From: Gammaproteobacteria bacterium
GTDB lineage: Bacteria > Pseudomonadota > Gammaproteobacteria > UBA4575
Direction: 5' to 3'
Assembly (NCBI GenBank): GCA_014075255.1
Contig: CP046178.1
Span: forward strand, 2,250,894 to 2,314,893
Length of the DNA: 64,000 nucleotides
In this document: one piece after another, positions 21,408-31,260 of the stretch
How the letters are laid out: every line of letters begins with the position of its first letter
Position numbering within the stretch: position 1 is the first letter of the stretch
Position numbers and translations under genes: made by a program
The notes under the pieces: model-generated
Told to the model about the DNA's origin: nothing
What the model saw: only the letters and a program-made list of their open reading frames with translations
The model's database searches: none

Positions 21408-22709
21408 TTATTTGGCTTTTTCTCGATTAGAGATTGGAACTATTTTCTTGGCTTCGTGAAATAGTTTTTCAAGTTCGCGAATTCTTGTTTCTTGTGTGGA
21501 TAGCTCATTGCGTAGAGGTGAAACTTGTTCTTTGGCCTGAGTTAGCACATTTTCAAGTGAAGTGATTTTGCTGTCACGTAAATTAATCGAAGTGTTATAG
21601 GACTCTAGTCGCTCTTCTTGTGCAATTAGCTCTTGTTCAAGCGTAGAGATCTTATCGTCTCGTAAGCGAATATTTTTTTCCAGGTTTGGAATGGCTTGAT
21701 TAGCATTTTCAATTTTAGTTTGTAAGCTATCAACTACCATGCGAGCCTCGCTCATCTCGGTTTCAAGCAATCGTGTGTGTGTACGTTCAGCTTCTATTGT
21801 TTGGTTAAGCTTTTTAACTTTATTTTCACGATCAACCAGCTGGCTCTGGATTTTTGTTAGTTCAGCTAATTGAAGTTCTTGCGCTTGAATTTTGATTTCA
21901 TGTAGTTCAATAGATTTCTTATCTTTCTCTATTTGTTTCTGTAATAAGTTTTCTCTTTCGGTGCGCTGTTCCACTTCACCGGTAAGCTGGTAGATTTTAT
22001 TATCAGAGTGGCCTAGCTCATCTTGCAACTTTTTTAGCTCAACACCACGACTATTGAATTCTTTACTAATAGAGTTAAACGATAAAATCTGACTATCTAA
22101 TTCTTCAATTCGATTGGTTAAATGAATGCGTTGATCTTCAAGGGCTTTGCTTAATGTTTGATTATCGCTATCTGCTTGTTTGAGCTGTGTTCTTATTTCT
22201 TGAATATCAATAATCTTAGAGCGCAGTACAGAAATTTTCTCATTATGGCTTTCAATTTGACTATCACGTTCTTGTAATTGTTTGCTAAGAGCTCGGTTGT
22301 CTTCGTCCGCACGATCAAGTTGTATTTTTAAAGGTTCTAAGTCAGAAATACTTTCACGTAGAAAGGAAATTTCATCATTAAGGTCTTGAATCTCAACTTC
22401 ATGTTCTTGATGATTTTTGCTGAGAGTATTGTTTTGTTGAGTAGCCTTACCAAGTAAAGTTTTTAATTCGGTAATCTCAGATGGTTTGTCTTTAATATCA
22501 TCGATGAGTTTGGCTTGTTCATTTGAATATTCGACTGCAGTTTTTAGTTTGGCTTGTAATTCATCACGTATAGAACTAGCAGCTTCATAAGCAGAACGAA
22601 GTGAAGCTAATTCATTTTCGGATGCACCAAGTACGGGAATCTCAAGACCTAGCTCAAGCTCATGTGTATCGGCTTGTTGCTCTTTTGATGGGGAATCCAG
22701 AGTGGTCAT
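21408..22709 (-). CDS. Long coiled-coil protein, paralogue of the split gene at 14437-16375
   Basis: The 433-residue protein is almost entirely coiled coil with heptad repeats and no membrane segment or enzymatic domain. It shares EITELKTLLGKATQQNN with the split gene's upstream half (EISELKTLLGQATQRYN) and IRELEKLFHEAKKI with its downstream half (IHELEVFMKEAQKAI). It lacks the helix-hairpin-helix modules. It may be a scaffold or cell-shape or chromosome-linked protein; the function is unknown. It is convergent with the glycosyltransferase gene. Confidence 0.7.
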   Translation of the reverse strand: MTTLDSPSKEQQADTHELELGLEIPVLGASENELASLRSAYEAASSIRDELQAKLKTAVEYSNEQAKLIDDIKDKPSEITELKTLLGKATQQNNTLSKNHQEHEVEIQDLNDEISFLRESISDLEPLKIQLDRADEDNRALSKQLQERDSQIESHNEKISVLRSKIIDIQEIRTQLKQADSDNQTLSKALEDQRIHLTNRIEELDSQILSFNSISKEFNSRGVELKKLQDELGHSDNKIYQLTGEVEQRTERENLLQKQIEKDKKSIELHEIKIQAQELQLAELTKIQSQLVDRENKVKKLNQTIEAERTHTRLLETEMSEARMVVDSLQTKIENANQAIPNLEKNIRLRDDKISTLEQELIAQEERLESYNTSINLRDSKITSLENVLTQAKEQVSPLRNELSTQETRIRELEKLFHEAKKIVPISNREKAK

Positions 22710-23020
22710 TAAGATATTCTCTCCCTAAATATAAATCGATGGGCTGTACGCTAAAAATCAGCTGTAGTTTTCCCTTAACCATATGAATCTTAATACATTT
22801 GGCGATGAATATTAACCAATAAGTATGCTCTCGAACTTGCTGGAAAATTGAGCAATTAGGTACATAATTCATTACTTTTTATATGGATCAATTCACAAAA
22901 TATCAGTTAGTTATAGCCTTTTTTAGTGTATATAAAGAATTTTTGTGAAATACGTCAACCCTACGGCAGTACTAAGCGTTGTAGGCAGTATCAATAGCGA
23001 AAAGTAGAGGAGAAAAAAGG
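22710..23020. other. Intergenic region, 311 bp
   Basis: This spacer lies between divergent genes: the leftward coiled-coil gene and the rightward His/Arg-rich protein. It is AT-rich. A purine-rich AGAGGAGAAAAAAGG ribosome-binding region lies just before ATG 23021. I see no other feature. Confidence 0.5.
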
Positions 23021-23497
23021 ATGAACATTAAGAAACGGCTCATATTAATACCAGTAGGGATGCTGCTTTTAATTGCCACGGTACCCTCACATGCCAGCGG
23101 TGTGTATGGAAATGTAGGTTATAACGATTATCCATGGAGCATACTGGTTGGCTATAACGGTGGATACGGTTATGACCGAGGACATAGGCATGGGCCTAGC
23201 TGTGGACACGGAAACTACAAACGCCACTACAAACGTCATTATAAGCGCCATCATGATTATGGGCATCACTATGGCCATCGTTATCGACACCATTACAAGC
23301 ACAAGAGACATCACTATAAGCGTGATCGACATCATTACGATAGACATCGTGATCGTCGACATCATGCTACTCATGATCGACACAGAGATCGACATGAATA
23401 TCGCCGAGATCGTCACCGAGACAGACACGACTCACGTGATAGAAGAGATCGTGGACGAGATGGTGATCGAAGAGACCGACGTCGTGATCGTAGATAA
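23021..23497 (+). CDS. Secreted His/Arg/Tyr-rich protein
   Basis: A signal peptide (MNIKKRLILIPVGMLLLIATVPSHA, about 26 residues) precedes a mature region that is mostly His, Arg, Tyr and Asp. Its C-terminal half is imperfect DRHRD/RRDR repeats. The composition could bind metal ions or polyanions. The gene's repetitive bases make parts of other frames open as well. A terminator follows at 23528. The 41256-41615 protein is similar in style but not clearly homologous. Confidence 0.7.
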   Translation: MNIKKRLILIPVGMLLLIATVPSHASGVYGNVGYNDYPWSILVGYNGGYGYDRGHRHGPSCGHGNYKRHYKRHYKRHHDYGHHYGHRYRHHYKHKRHHYKRDRHHYDRHRDRRHHATHDRHRDRHEYRRDRHRDRHDSRDRRDRGRDGDRRDRRRDRR

Positions 23498-23527
23498 ACT
23501 GCTCTAATTATTTAGCTAATTAAAAAA

Positions 23528-23552
23528 AGCCCTGCATAGCAGGGCTTTTTTT
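23528..23552 (+). terminator. Intrinsic terminator, bidirectional in form
   Basis: AGCCCTGC pairs with GCAGGGCT around ATA (23528-23535 with 23539-23546). T's follow on the right and A's precede on the left, so it can act on both strands. Confidence 0.9.
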
Positions 23553-23605
23553 ATGCAAGTTTTTAAAAAATTTAAACCTAAGTAAATATCTGTAAGATTC
23601 CCCAC

Positions 23606-24988
23606 ATGTTAAAAGCAATGCAACATCGATGGGCAGAAGAGAGTGGATACCGTGAAGTTTTAGTAATATCAATCCCTTTAATTTTAAGCACTGGTGCTTG
23701 GAGTATTTTATTATTTTTCGATCGTATGTTTCTCGCTTGGTATTCACCTGCCGCAATAGCAGCCGCAATGCCAGCAGGGATGACAAGTTTTGCAATGTTG
23801 TGTTTTTTCATTGGAACGGCAGCGTATGTAAATACATTTGTTGCACAGTATTACGGAGCAGAAGAGGACCATAAAATTGGTGCTATCGTATGGCAAGGTA
23901 TTTACTTCAGTGCAATGTCGTTAGTAGTGATTATTCCTGCCTACTTCTTAGCCAGTAAATTCTTTGCAATGGTAGGGCATGCGCCAGAAGTGCAAGTACA
24001 AGAAACGCTGTATTTTGAAATATTAATGTATTCAGCCATGTTTATGGTGCTGAATAATGCATTAGGGAGTTTCTTTTCGGGTCTTGGGAAAACAATGGTT
24101 GTAATGTGGGTAAGTGTAATAATTACCATCATCAATATAGCGCTAGATTATATTTTCATTTTCGGAAATTTTGGGTTCCCTGAAATGGGCATTCGCGGTG
24201 CTGCTACAGCAAGTAACATCGCTGTCATATCTGGTGCGCTACTATATCTATACCTAATTTTTCAAAAAAAATACCGTGCTAGGTTTAATTTAACATCCTC
24301 TTGGAAATTAGATAGATCGCTATTTAATAGATTGATCTACTTTGGCGCTCCAAATGGACTTAGATTATTTATTGATATGACTGCCTTTACTGGGTTTCTT
24401 TTGATTGTCGGAACGCTTGGCACATATGAAGGTGTAACTACTAACATCGCATTTAATATTGAAGCACTATCTTTTCTGCCGATGGTGGGAATGATGATAG
24501 GAGTTGCAGTCATCGTTGGTCAAAGACTGGGTGAAAACAAACCTGAACTTGCAGAAAAAGCAGCATGGTCTGCAATTCATCTTGCACTCGCATTCTTTGG
24601 TGTACTTGCAGTGTTGTATTTAACCGTTCCTAAAATGTTTATCTACCCATTCACCTTGCACGGAGGATTAAGTGAGTTAGATAACAGTGTTGAAACCATT
24701 GTGGTGTTATTAAGATTTATTGCATTCTTTTGCCTGTTTGATGCAATCTTTTTAGTGTTCCTAGGTGCATTAGAAGGCGCAGGGGATACGCATTTTATTA
24801 TGAAAATGAGTATTCTAATTTCTATATTTTTATTAGTCGTACCCTGTTATTTGTACATACGATATTTTGATGCAAAGTTACTAGGACTTTGGTGGATTAT
24901 TACTTTAAATGTAGTGATTTATTGCTTGGTATTTTTCTGGAGATTTAAAACCGGCCCATGGAAAAGTATGCGGGTGATATCAGATTAA
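23606..24988 (+). CDS. MATE-family multidrug/Na+ efflux protein
   Basis: The 460-residue protein has 12 predicted membrane helices in two halves. Recognisable family segments include the helix-1 motif with IPLILSTGAWSILLFFDRMFL, MPAGMTSFAMLCFF, and GNFGFPEMGIRGAATASN. MATE proteins export cationic drugs or metabolites in exchange for Na+ or H+. The substrate is unknown. It starts at ATG 23606, after the terminator. Confidence 0.92.
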   Translation: MLKAMQHRWAEESGYREVLVISIPLILSTGAWSILLFFDRMFLAWYSPAAIAAAMPAGMTSFAMLCFFIGTAAYVNTFVAQYYGAEEDHKIGAIVWQGIYFSAMSLVVIIPAYFLASKFFAMVGHAPEVQVQETLYFEILMYSAMFMVLNNALGSFFSGLGKTMVVMWVSVIITIINIALDYIFIFGNFGFPEMGIRGAATASNIAVISGALLYLYLIFQKKYRARFNLTSSWKLDRSLFNRLIYFGAPNGLRLFIDMTAFTGFLLIVGTLGTYEGVTTNIAFNIEALSFLPMVGMMIGVAVIVGQRLGENKPELAEKAAWSAIHLALAFFGVLAVLYLTVPKMFIYPFTLHGGLSELDNSVETIVVLLRFIAFFCLFDAIFLVFLGALEGAGDTHFIMKMSILISIFLLVVPCYLYIRYFDAKLLGLWWIITLNVVIYCLVFFWRFKTGPWKSMRVISD

Positions 24989-24992
24989 ATAT

Positions 24993-25589
24993 TCATTGTA
25001 ATCCTGGCATAGAAATAAAATCGGGTAGTTCCTTAATGCCTGCAATCCACTTATTTATATTAGGGTAAGGATCTAAAGAAACTTTACCTTCGTATGCAAG
25101 TGCAATGTAGGGGAAGCAGGCAATGTCAGCGATGGTCACGCGATTTAATTCCAGCCAATCTCTATCAGCAAGATGATTATTGATTATGGTTAAAATAGAG
25201 CTGCTTTTCTCCTGCGCTTTTTTGATGTCTATATCCAGTTTAAATTTATAGTGAGCTCTTGCATCCATTGGGCCGCGCGCAATTTCATTACATGCAGTAG
25301 ATAGCCATTGCATCACAAGTGCCATTTCATCTGGTTGGTTAGGGAACCAATCTTGAGTACCATATTTTCTTGCCAGATAAACAAGAATCGCTTGAGAATC
25401 ACGTAAGACGAGATCACCATCTTCAAGAACGGGAATTTCACCTAAAGGATTTTTCTGTAAATATGCAGGAGATTTATGTTCCTTGTTGGCAAGATCGATG
25501 GGTACTATTTCGCAGTCCATTTTTAGCAAAGATAAAAACAGACGTACCTTATAACAATTTCCTGAAAAATCGACATTGTGCAGTTTCAT
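24993..25589 (-). CDS. Glutathione S-transferase
   Basis: The 198-residue protein has a thioredoxin-like N-terminal domain (FSGNCYKVRLFLSLL, with cis-Pro region NPLGEIPVLEDG and DSQAILVYLA) and an all-helical C-terminal domain (VTIADIACFPYI). Active-site Ser or Cys could be in SGNC. It would conjugate or reduce small electrophiles with glutathione. It converges on the MATE gene with a 4-bp gap. Confidence 0.9.
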   Translation of the reverse strand: MKLHNVDFSGNCYKVRLFLSLLKMDCEIVPIDLANKEHKSPAYLQKNPLGEIPVLEDGDLVLRDSQAILVYLARKYGTQDWFPNQPDEMALVMQWLSTACNEIARGPMDARAHYKFKLDIDIKKAQEKSSSILTIINNHLADRDWLELNRVTIADIACFPYIALAYEGKVSLDPYPNINKWIAGIKELPDFISMPGLQ

Positions 25590-25904
25590 AATGACACTCT
25601 CTTAGTATTTCTATCCTCTACAAGATTATTGTAGTCTTTACTTTGCAACTCTACATATTTGAATTTACTATAGTTACTAATGCTATAGAAAACCCTGATT
25701 GTATTCATAGCAATATACTATTTGTTACTTAAGAGTCGCTTCAAGTAGCATAAAATAAAGTTCGCCATACTCACAGTAGTGTGCGGTGGTTAAATCAGCT
25801 CTATGAGCAGAATATATAAACTCTTGTTCATATCTGCGGTCAATAGCGATCGTTCAAATTGTTCTATGTTTCAAAAATAAAATGAATAATAAGTGAGGCA
25901 CCAT
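25590..25904. other. Intergenic region, 315 bp
   Basis: This spacer lies between the divergent GST and rhodanese genes and is likely to hold both promoters. It is AT-rich, with a ribosome-binding site GTGAGG ahead of the rhodanese start. No ORF or strong hairpin was noticed. Confidence 0.45.
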
Positions 25905-26759
25905 ATGGCAAATAAAATACTCTATACGCCTGAAGAAGTTCAAAGATTAATTACCAAAGGCAATACCGTAGTGGTCGATATTCGTGATGAAGAAGACTAC
26001 AAAGAGAATCACATTCCTGGCGCAGTAAGCATTCCTGATATTTTTTACTATTTAGCAGAAACATCAAATGAAGGTTTGCAAGAAGTACAAGATAAGTTTC
26101 AAGCACTGTTCTCAGCAGCAGGAATAAACGCTGACAAAACCGTTATTATTTATGAAGATGCATTTGATAGTCGCTATGGCGGGTCTTGTCGAGGGTATTG
26201 GTTATTAACTTATTTGGGTCATCCGAATACAGGCATTTTAGATGGCGGCTTTTCTGCTTGGTTGGAAGCAGGCATGTCTGCAGACGATGAAACTCCAAAT
26301 CCTGAGCCATCAAATTTCGAACTTAATCTACGTGAAGATATTATTGCCACGAAAGAAGTGGTGCTCGCATCCTTAGTAGACTACAGAATAAAATTACTCG
26401 ACAACCGTGATCGAGTTGAGTGGGTGGGTAAAAGTTCTTCACCCTATGGCGTAGATTTTGCACCACGCAAAGGTCGTTTACCCGGTGCGCGCTGGATAGA
26501 GTGGTACAACTTTATGGAACGTGGCAGTGGCATTCCCTATTTCAAATCACCCGAAAAAGTGCGCGCCATGTGTGCAGAATATGGGTTATATCCTGATGAC
26601 GATATTATAATTTATTGTTTCAAAGGTGCACGGGTTTCCAATACCTTCGTTGCTATGAGGCTGGCGGGATTTAAGCATATGCGCAACTACTTCGGTTCTT
26701 GGAATGAATGGTCTCGGGATGATACGTTACCCATAAATGCAGAAGTATTGCCTGATTAG
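25905..26759 (+). CDS. Rhodanese-type sulfurtransferase (two domains)
   Basis: This is a tandem rhodanese of about 284 residues. The N-terminal domain has VVDIRDEEDYKENHIPGA. The C-terminal domain has the active-site loop IIYCFKGARVSNT, whose Cys would carry a persulfide. I start at ATG 25905, with GTGAGG at a good distance; an in-frame GTG lies four codons upstream. It probably moves sulfur from thiosulfate or 3-mercaptopyruvate to an acceptor. Confidence 0.93.
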   Translation: MANKILYTPEEVQRLITKGNTVVVDIRDEEDYKENHIPGAVSIPDIFYYLAETSNEGLQEVQDKFQALFSAAGINADKTVIIYEDAFDSRYGGSCRGYWLLTYLGHPNTGILDGGFSAWLEAGMSADDETPNPEPSNFELNLREDIIATKEVVLASLVDYRIKLLDNRDRVEWVGKSSSPYGVDFAPRKGRLPGARWIEWYNFMERGSGIPYFKSPEKVRAMCAEYGLYPDDDIIIYCFKGARVSNTFVAMRLAGFKHMRNYFGSWNEWSRDDTLPINAEVLPD

Positions 26760-26995
26760 TTTTCTATTAGATAATTAATGGGAAGCGGTCTGTAAGAAGA
26801 GCTCTGATTACTTTTCTTGTACTTACGTGGAAAGGCAGAAGCACTTATACTCTTTGTAATAATCAATTAACCCTAACTAATGAGTTAGTGTTAATTTTAT
26901 AAATTGACAAAGTAGTAGTGTTTCACTAATTTGTTTGTATAAGTAATAAGAACAGCGAGCCTAAGATGCTCATCTCACGTGTCATGTAATAAATT

Positions 26996-27982
26996 ATGAT
27001 TGGACGTATTCCAGGTCCAGCACTTCTGTGGTACTCCATTATCATTTTTGGAGCTGCAAGTTCCATTGTCCATATCCTTGCAGAACTCGGCACTCAGCAC
27101 ACGGTGGATGGCCGTAACGTCATATCATTTTGTAATTTGCTATTTGCAGGTAATGCTTGTGCAGTAATCGTGTTATATGCAGTTCACCGCAAGCAATGGA
27201 CCATGGAAAATTTGCGCAAACTTACAAATTTAGAGTGGTTGTTTCTAGTTATTTTAGCACTGCTTGCTAATTGTCTTGCACCATGGCTATTTTTTGTAGC
27301 AATAGAAAGCACCATGGTGACCAACGTTGTGTTAATTAGTCAAATTGAACCTCCATTGTTACTTTTTTTAGCTTGGTTGGTGTTTAAAGATCAAATTAGT
27401 AAATGGTCATTCATAGGCTCGATAATATGTTTGCTAGGGGTTGCGTTAATTGCATTACTACAACCGCAAACAGAAGGCTTAATTATTGGTCGGGGTGAGG
27501 TTTATGCAGCCCTTGCAGCGGTAATTTATGCGGTGTCCATCGTGCTTGCAAAATTATTTCTAAAAAATGTACCGCTTGGAATTTTTAGTGTATTTAGAAG
27601 CGCAGTGGGCACGATTGTATTTTTTATCATAGCCTCGTATCTATTTGGCCTGGGTCATTTTGTTGATATAGGTTCGCCTTTTCTTTGGAAATGGATGTTG
27701 GTGTATGGCGGCATTATTATCGTATCCGGTCAACTAGCATGGGATACCGGTGTACGGAAATCACAATCCACTGATGTATCGCTAGCTACTTCATTTGCTC
27801 CGGTATCCGGTGTACTCGCCGCATATTTAATCCTTGGAGAGCAACCTAGCTCCGCACATTATATTGGTGGCGCAGTGTTATTAAGCGGCATTGCAATTTT
27901 TTATATGCAACCTTGCAAAAAATTCATCAAGAAAAACTACAAGATGAAGGTATATCAGAAAAAAAGGCTGTGCCTAGCCTAG
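26996..27982 (+). CDS. EamA/DMT-family transporter
   Basis: The 328-residue protein has ten membrane helices in two EamA repeats. The second helix pair VTNVVLISQIEPPLLLFLAWL and its later match SLATSFAPVSGVLAAYLIL are typical. It would export or import a small metabolite; the substrate is unknown. No clear ribosome-binding site precedes ATG 26996. Confidence 0.87.
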   Translation: MIGRIPGPALLWYSIIIFGAASSIVHILAELGTQHTVDGRNVISFCNLLFAGNACAVIVLYAVHRKQWTMENLRKLTNLEWLFLVILALLANCLAPWLFFVAIESTMVTNVVLISQIEPPLLLFLAWLVFKDQISKWSFIGSIICLLGVALIALLQPQTEGLIIGRGEVYAALAAVIYAVSIVLAKLFLKNVPLGIFSVFRSAVGTIVFFIIASYLFGLGHFVDIGSPFLWKWMLVYGGIIIVSGQLAWDTGVRKSQSTDVSLATSFAPVSGVLAAYLILGEQPSSAHYIGGAVLLSGIAIFYMQPCKKFIKKNYKMKVYQKKRLCLA

Positions 27983-28065
27983 AAGCAGAATGCAGAACAG
28001 GATTTAAAGGTGTTTAGTGGTAATGAACTAACGTAGTTCATGTGAATAAAACTTGGAGAAATATT

Positions 28066-28551
28066 ATGTTTGCGAATTTAATTAAAATAACGCTACTGGG
28101 TGAGCGACGCTGGGAATGGTTGCCTATCTTGGTTGCACGCGTATCGCTGGGTTTGTTTTTTGCAGTTTCAGGCTACAACAAACTTTTTAATGAAGAGAAA
28201 CATGCAGGATTAATCGAACTGATGATGGAAATCGGCGTGCCGCTGCCTGAATTTATGGCATTGTTTTTGGCATGCGTAGAGTTCTTTGGTGGTTTAATGC
28301 TTATGGTAGGTTTTTTGTCTACATTTGTATGTATCGCGCTAACCATTGCTATGATTGTAGCCATCGCCACAGTAGAAATTGAACATATAATACCAAAAGG
28401 TATTGGCCCGTTAGACTGGATGAGCTGGTTTCTTTACTTGCCACAAGTGATGTACATAATTCTATTTGGTTGGTTGATAACTACGGGACCTGGGAAATTA
28501 AGTTTGGATTATTTCTTAGCAAAAAAACTGGGTATGGATAATGACAGCTGA
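28066..28551 (+). CDS. DoxX-family membrane protein
   Basis: A four-helix membrane protein with the DoxX pattern: ILVARVSLGLFFAVSGYNKLF at the start, then VEFFGGLMLMVGFLS. The start at ATG 28066 has TTGGAGA at a good distance; a GTG eight codons upstream is also in frame. DoxX proteins have varied roles in redox stress and respiration. It converges on SelO with 13 bp between. Confidence 0.88.
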   Translation: MFANLIKITLLGERRWEWLPILVARVSLGLFFAVSGYNKLFNEEKHAGLIELMMEIGVPLPEFMALFLACVEFFGGLMLMVGFLSTFVCIALTIAMIVAIATVEIEHIIPKGIGPLDWMSWFLYLPQVMYIILFGWLITTGPGKLSLDYFLAKKLGMDNDS

Positions 28552-28564
28552 GACATAAATAGAT

Positions 28565-30061
28565 TTAAGTACCACAAAACGTTTTGTAAGCACCAAATGT
28601 TTCTGGTGCGGGTTGCGCGTATTCATCTTTTCCTGTTTGCAACAGATGCGGCTTGCTAAGAGTGTCTATTAAAGTTTCGAATTTAGAGTAGTCCGCATGA
28701 GAAACAGCCGCGTCTAGAGCTTCTTCCACTTTGTGGTTACGAGGAATGTAGAGCGGGTTAACTTGATTCATTAGCTGAATGCTTTTATCTGTATTTTGTG
28801 TCTCGTGACGTAACCGTTCGCGCCATCGCTCCACCCACGGTTTAAATAAAGAAGCATCATCAAATTGTGTGTAGGCAGCCTGTTGCGTGTCTGGTAATTC
28901 ATGGTCTTGCAATAGAACTGCAAGATTGCGAAACAACAGTGTAAAGTCAACCTGTTGTCCATCCATGGTCGCTAGTAAATCGTTAATCAGTGCTAAATCA
29001 TCTTCTTCAGAAGTACTCAAGCCTATTTTTGCGCGCATGCTTGTTAACCAGTGTTCGGTATATTTTTCTGGAAAAGCATTAATCGCTTCAGTCGCTAATT
29101 CAATGGCACGCTCATTATTATCGTCTATCAACGGTAATATGGTTTCTGCCAAGCGTGCTAAATTCCATTGCGCAATAGGTGGCTGATTCTGATACGCATA
29201 ACGACCTTGTCTATCAATAGAACTGAATACCGTATCGGGTGAGTACACATCCATAAATGCACAAGGGCCGTAATCAATAGTTTCACCTGATACCGTCATA
29301 TTGTCGGTGTTCATCACGCCATGAATAAAACCGACCGACATCCATTGTGCAATGAGGAATGCTTGTGCGTCTGAAATAGCAGTTAATAAAGAAAGATATA
29401 AACTTTCAGATTCTTTTAGTTCTTGCCTCAATTTAGGATAATGCCGCGCAATTGTATAATCGGCTAACTGTTGTATTTTTTCGGTTTCACCGCGTGCTGC
29501 AAAATACTGAAACGTCCCTACACGAATATGGCTCGCGGCCACACGGGTAAACACTCCACCAGGTAAAATATCTTTATTGCGCGTCACTTGTTCACCCGTA
29601 GTGACTGCAGCGAGTGCACGTGTGGTTGGAATGCCAAGTGCGTGCATAGCCTCGCTTACAATATATTCACGTAATACAGGTCCTAGTGCAGATTTTCCAT
29701 CACCTGCACGCGAATAAGGAGTTCGGCCTGAACCTTTTAGTTGAATATCAAAACGTGCACCGTTGCTATCAACAATTTCACCTAATAACAAAGCTCGGCC
29801 ATCACCTAACTGCGGTACAAATCCACCAAACTGATGACCTGCATAAACTTGAGCGAGTGGTGATGCGCCCTCCGGTGCAAGATTTCCAGAAAATATTTCT
29901 GTTTGTTGTTCTTCGCTAAGACATGAAAGATCTAAACCAAGTTGAGAGGCAAGCGCAGTGTTTATTTTAATGATTGAAGGTGCTGGTGATTTTGCACTTT
30001 GATATGGGGAGTAAAACCCCTCAAGTTGCTTTGCATAAGTATTGTCAAAGTTAAAAAGCAT
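28565..30061 (-). CDS. selO: SelO/YdiU-family protein AMPylase
   Basis: The 498-residue pseudokinase-fold protein contains the family hallmarks YAGHQFGGFVPQLGDGRA, LKGSGRTPYSRAGDGKSALG and LREYIVSEAMHALGIPTTRAL. SelO transfers AMP to Ser, Thr or Tyr of target proteins and is linked to oxidative stress. The C-terminus ends in FCGT, where eukaryotic SelO has selenocysteine; here it is Cys, coded by TGT. Length fits the family. Confidence 0.95.
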   Translation of the reverse strand: MLFNFDNTYAKQLEGFYSPYQSAKSPAPSIIKINTALASQLGLDLSCLSEEQQTEIFSGNLAPEGASPLAQVYAGHQFGGFVPQLGDGRALLLGEIVDSNGARFDIQLKGSGRTPYSRAGDGKSALGPVLREYIVSEAMHALGIPTTRALAAVTTGEQVTRNKDILPGGVFTRVAASHIRVGTFQYFAARGETEKIQQLADYTIARHYPKLRQELKESESLYLSLLTAISDAQAFLIAQWMSVGFIHGVMNTDNMTVSGETIDYGPCAFMDVYSPDTVFSSIDRQGRYAYQNQPPIAQWNLARLAETILPLIDDNNERAIELATEAINAFPEKYTEHWLTSMRAKIGLSTSEEDDLALINDLLATMDGQQVDFTLLFRNLAVLLQDHELPDTQQAAYTQFDDASLFKPWVERWRERLRHETQNTDKSIQLMNQVNPLYIPRNHKVEEALDAAVSHADYSKFETLIDTLSKPHLLQTGKDEYAQPAPETFGAYKTFCGT

Positions 30062-30129
30062 ATTGGATCGTCAATTTCAGTTACAAGCGGCATCTAAGAT
30101 TCAATGATTATCACATATACTGTAAGGAT

Positions 30130-30747
30130 ATGGATTACTTCTGGCCAATAATAATAGGGCTCTGCTTGCTAGGGCTGTATCTATTTAAGCAAGAGAGTGT
30201 AAGCATCCAATTTGCATTTCAGCAACTAGCCTCTCAATACAATGGCAATGTAAAGCACGGAATCATCCATTACCCTCAGCTATTTTTCCCCCACCAAGAT
30301 CTAACCATTCAAATTTCTGCCATGCCTCATGAGCATGGTGCATTTACCTATGTGCATTTTTCTACCCATCAGTTTTCTGAAGATTGTGTATTTAAAATAA
30401 TCAGTAGATCTACGCCAACAAAATATTTAGAAACAGATAAAAATTTAAGAAAACAAAAAACGAGTATTGAAGAGTTTGAAAAAAAATTCACCCTGCGAGC
30501 CAAACATGATGACTATCTAATTGCCTTGTTAACCAGTGAGGTTTGTGATGCGCTCTCACAACTGGATGCTAAGTACAGTATTGAAGTGCGATATATTGAA
30601 GATAACTATGTAGATTCTTTGCATAATAATGAATCATTCAGATTTGATCTTCATATAGATCAAGTATTAACAAAAAAAGAAGCGTACGAGCAACTTATCC
30701 AGGTGACGTTATTGATAGTTAAACAAATGGAAAAAATAAAGCGTTAG
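30130..30747 (+). CDS. Hypothetical membrane-anchored protein
   Basis: The 205-residue protein has one N-terminal transmembrane helix (about 3-20) and a polar remainder of mixed alpha/beta character, probably in the cytoplasm or periplasm. I do not recognise the family with confidence. It precedes the SRPBCC gene by 11 bp, so both are likely one transcript. Confidence 0.55.
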   Translation: MDYFWPIIIGLCLLGLYLFKQESVSIQFAFQQLASQYNGNVKHGIIHYPQLFFPHQDLTIQISAMPHEHGAFTYVHFSTHQFSEDCVFKIISRSTPTKYLETDKNLRKQKTSIEEFEKKFTLRAKHDDYLIALLTSEVCDALSQLDAKYSIEVRYIEDNYVDSLHNNESFRFDLHIDQVLTKKEAYEQLIQVTLLIVKQMEKIKR

Positions 30748-30758
30748 TAAATACCTAT

Positions 30759-31250
30759 ATGCCTACTTGCAAACAAAAAATTCATGCTTCTCAAGATCAG
30801 GTATTTAATTACCTAAGTGATCTGCAAAATGTGGTAGATCTATATAAAGATAAGCGCTCCATCAAGACCATAAATGATCTAGGTAGTGCCTGCTATGGAA
30901 AAAAATACCGTTACGAAGTAGAAAGCAAACACAGTGCCAGTCTTAGAAAGCAGGTGTTCACAGTAGAAATAATAGAGTATGAGCCATTTGAGAAGATTGC
31001 ATGGTCAGTGAAGTTTGATCGTAGAACCAGTTTAGATAAAAACACAACCTATATACCAACCACAGTGTTGTTGAACTGCATATTAAAACCAAAAAGTGAT
31101 TATACCTTAGCTTTAGTGGATGTTGATTTTGAAATGCAAGCTTCTTGGTGGATTAAGTTTATGTTTCAGGCGGTGATTCGTATATTCCAAACCAAGATAT
31201 GTAAAGTGCTGGTAGAGGTTCGAAAAGATATTGAGCTTAGGAGCACTTAG
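30759..31250 (+). CDS. SRPBCC (START-like) family protein
   Basis: The 163-residue protein begins KQKIHASQDQVFNYLSDLQNVVDLY, the usual opening of SRPBCC/polyketide-cyclase-like ligand-binding proteins. Alternating strands follow, with a C-terminal long helix (FMFQAVIRIFQTKICKVLVEV). These proteins bind hydrophobic ligands in a deep pocket. Specific role unknown. Confidence 0.7.
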   Translation: MPTCKQKIHASQDQVFNYLSDLQNVVDLYKDKRSIKTINDLGSACYGKKYRYEVESKHSASLRKQVFTVEIIEYEPFEKIAWSVKFDRRTSLDKNTTYIPTTVLLNCILKPKSDYTLALVDVDFEMQASWWIKFMFQAVIRIFQTKICKVLVEVRKDIELRST

Positions 31251-31260
31251 AGTGCTATAT

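Noticed and set aside
23200-23480. Repeats in the His/Arg-rich gene as a CRISPR array
   Set aside because: The repeats are imperfect, have no regular spacers, and are codon repeats within one open frame.
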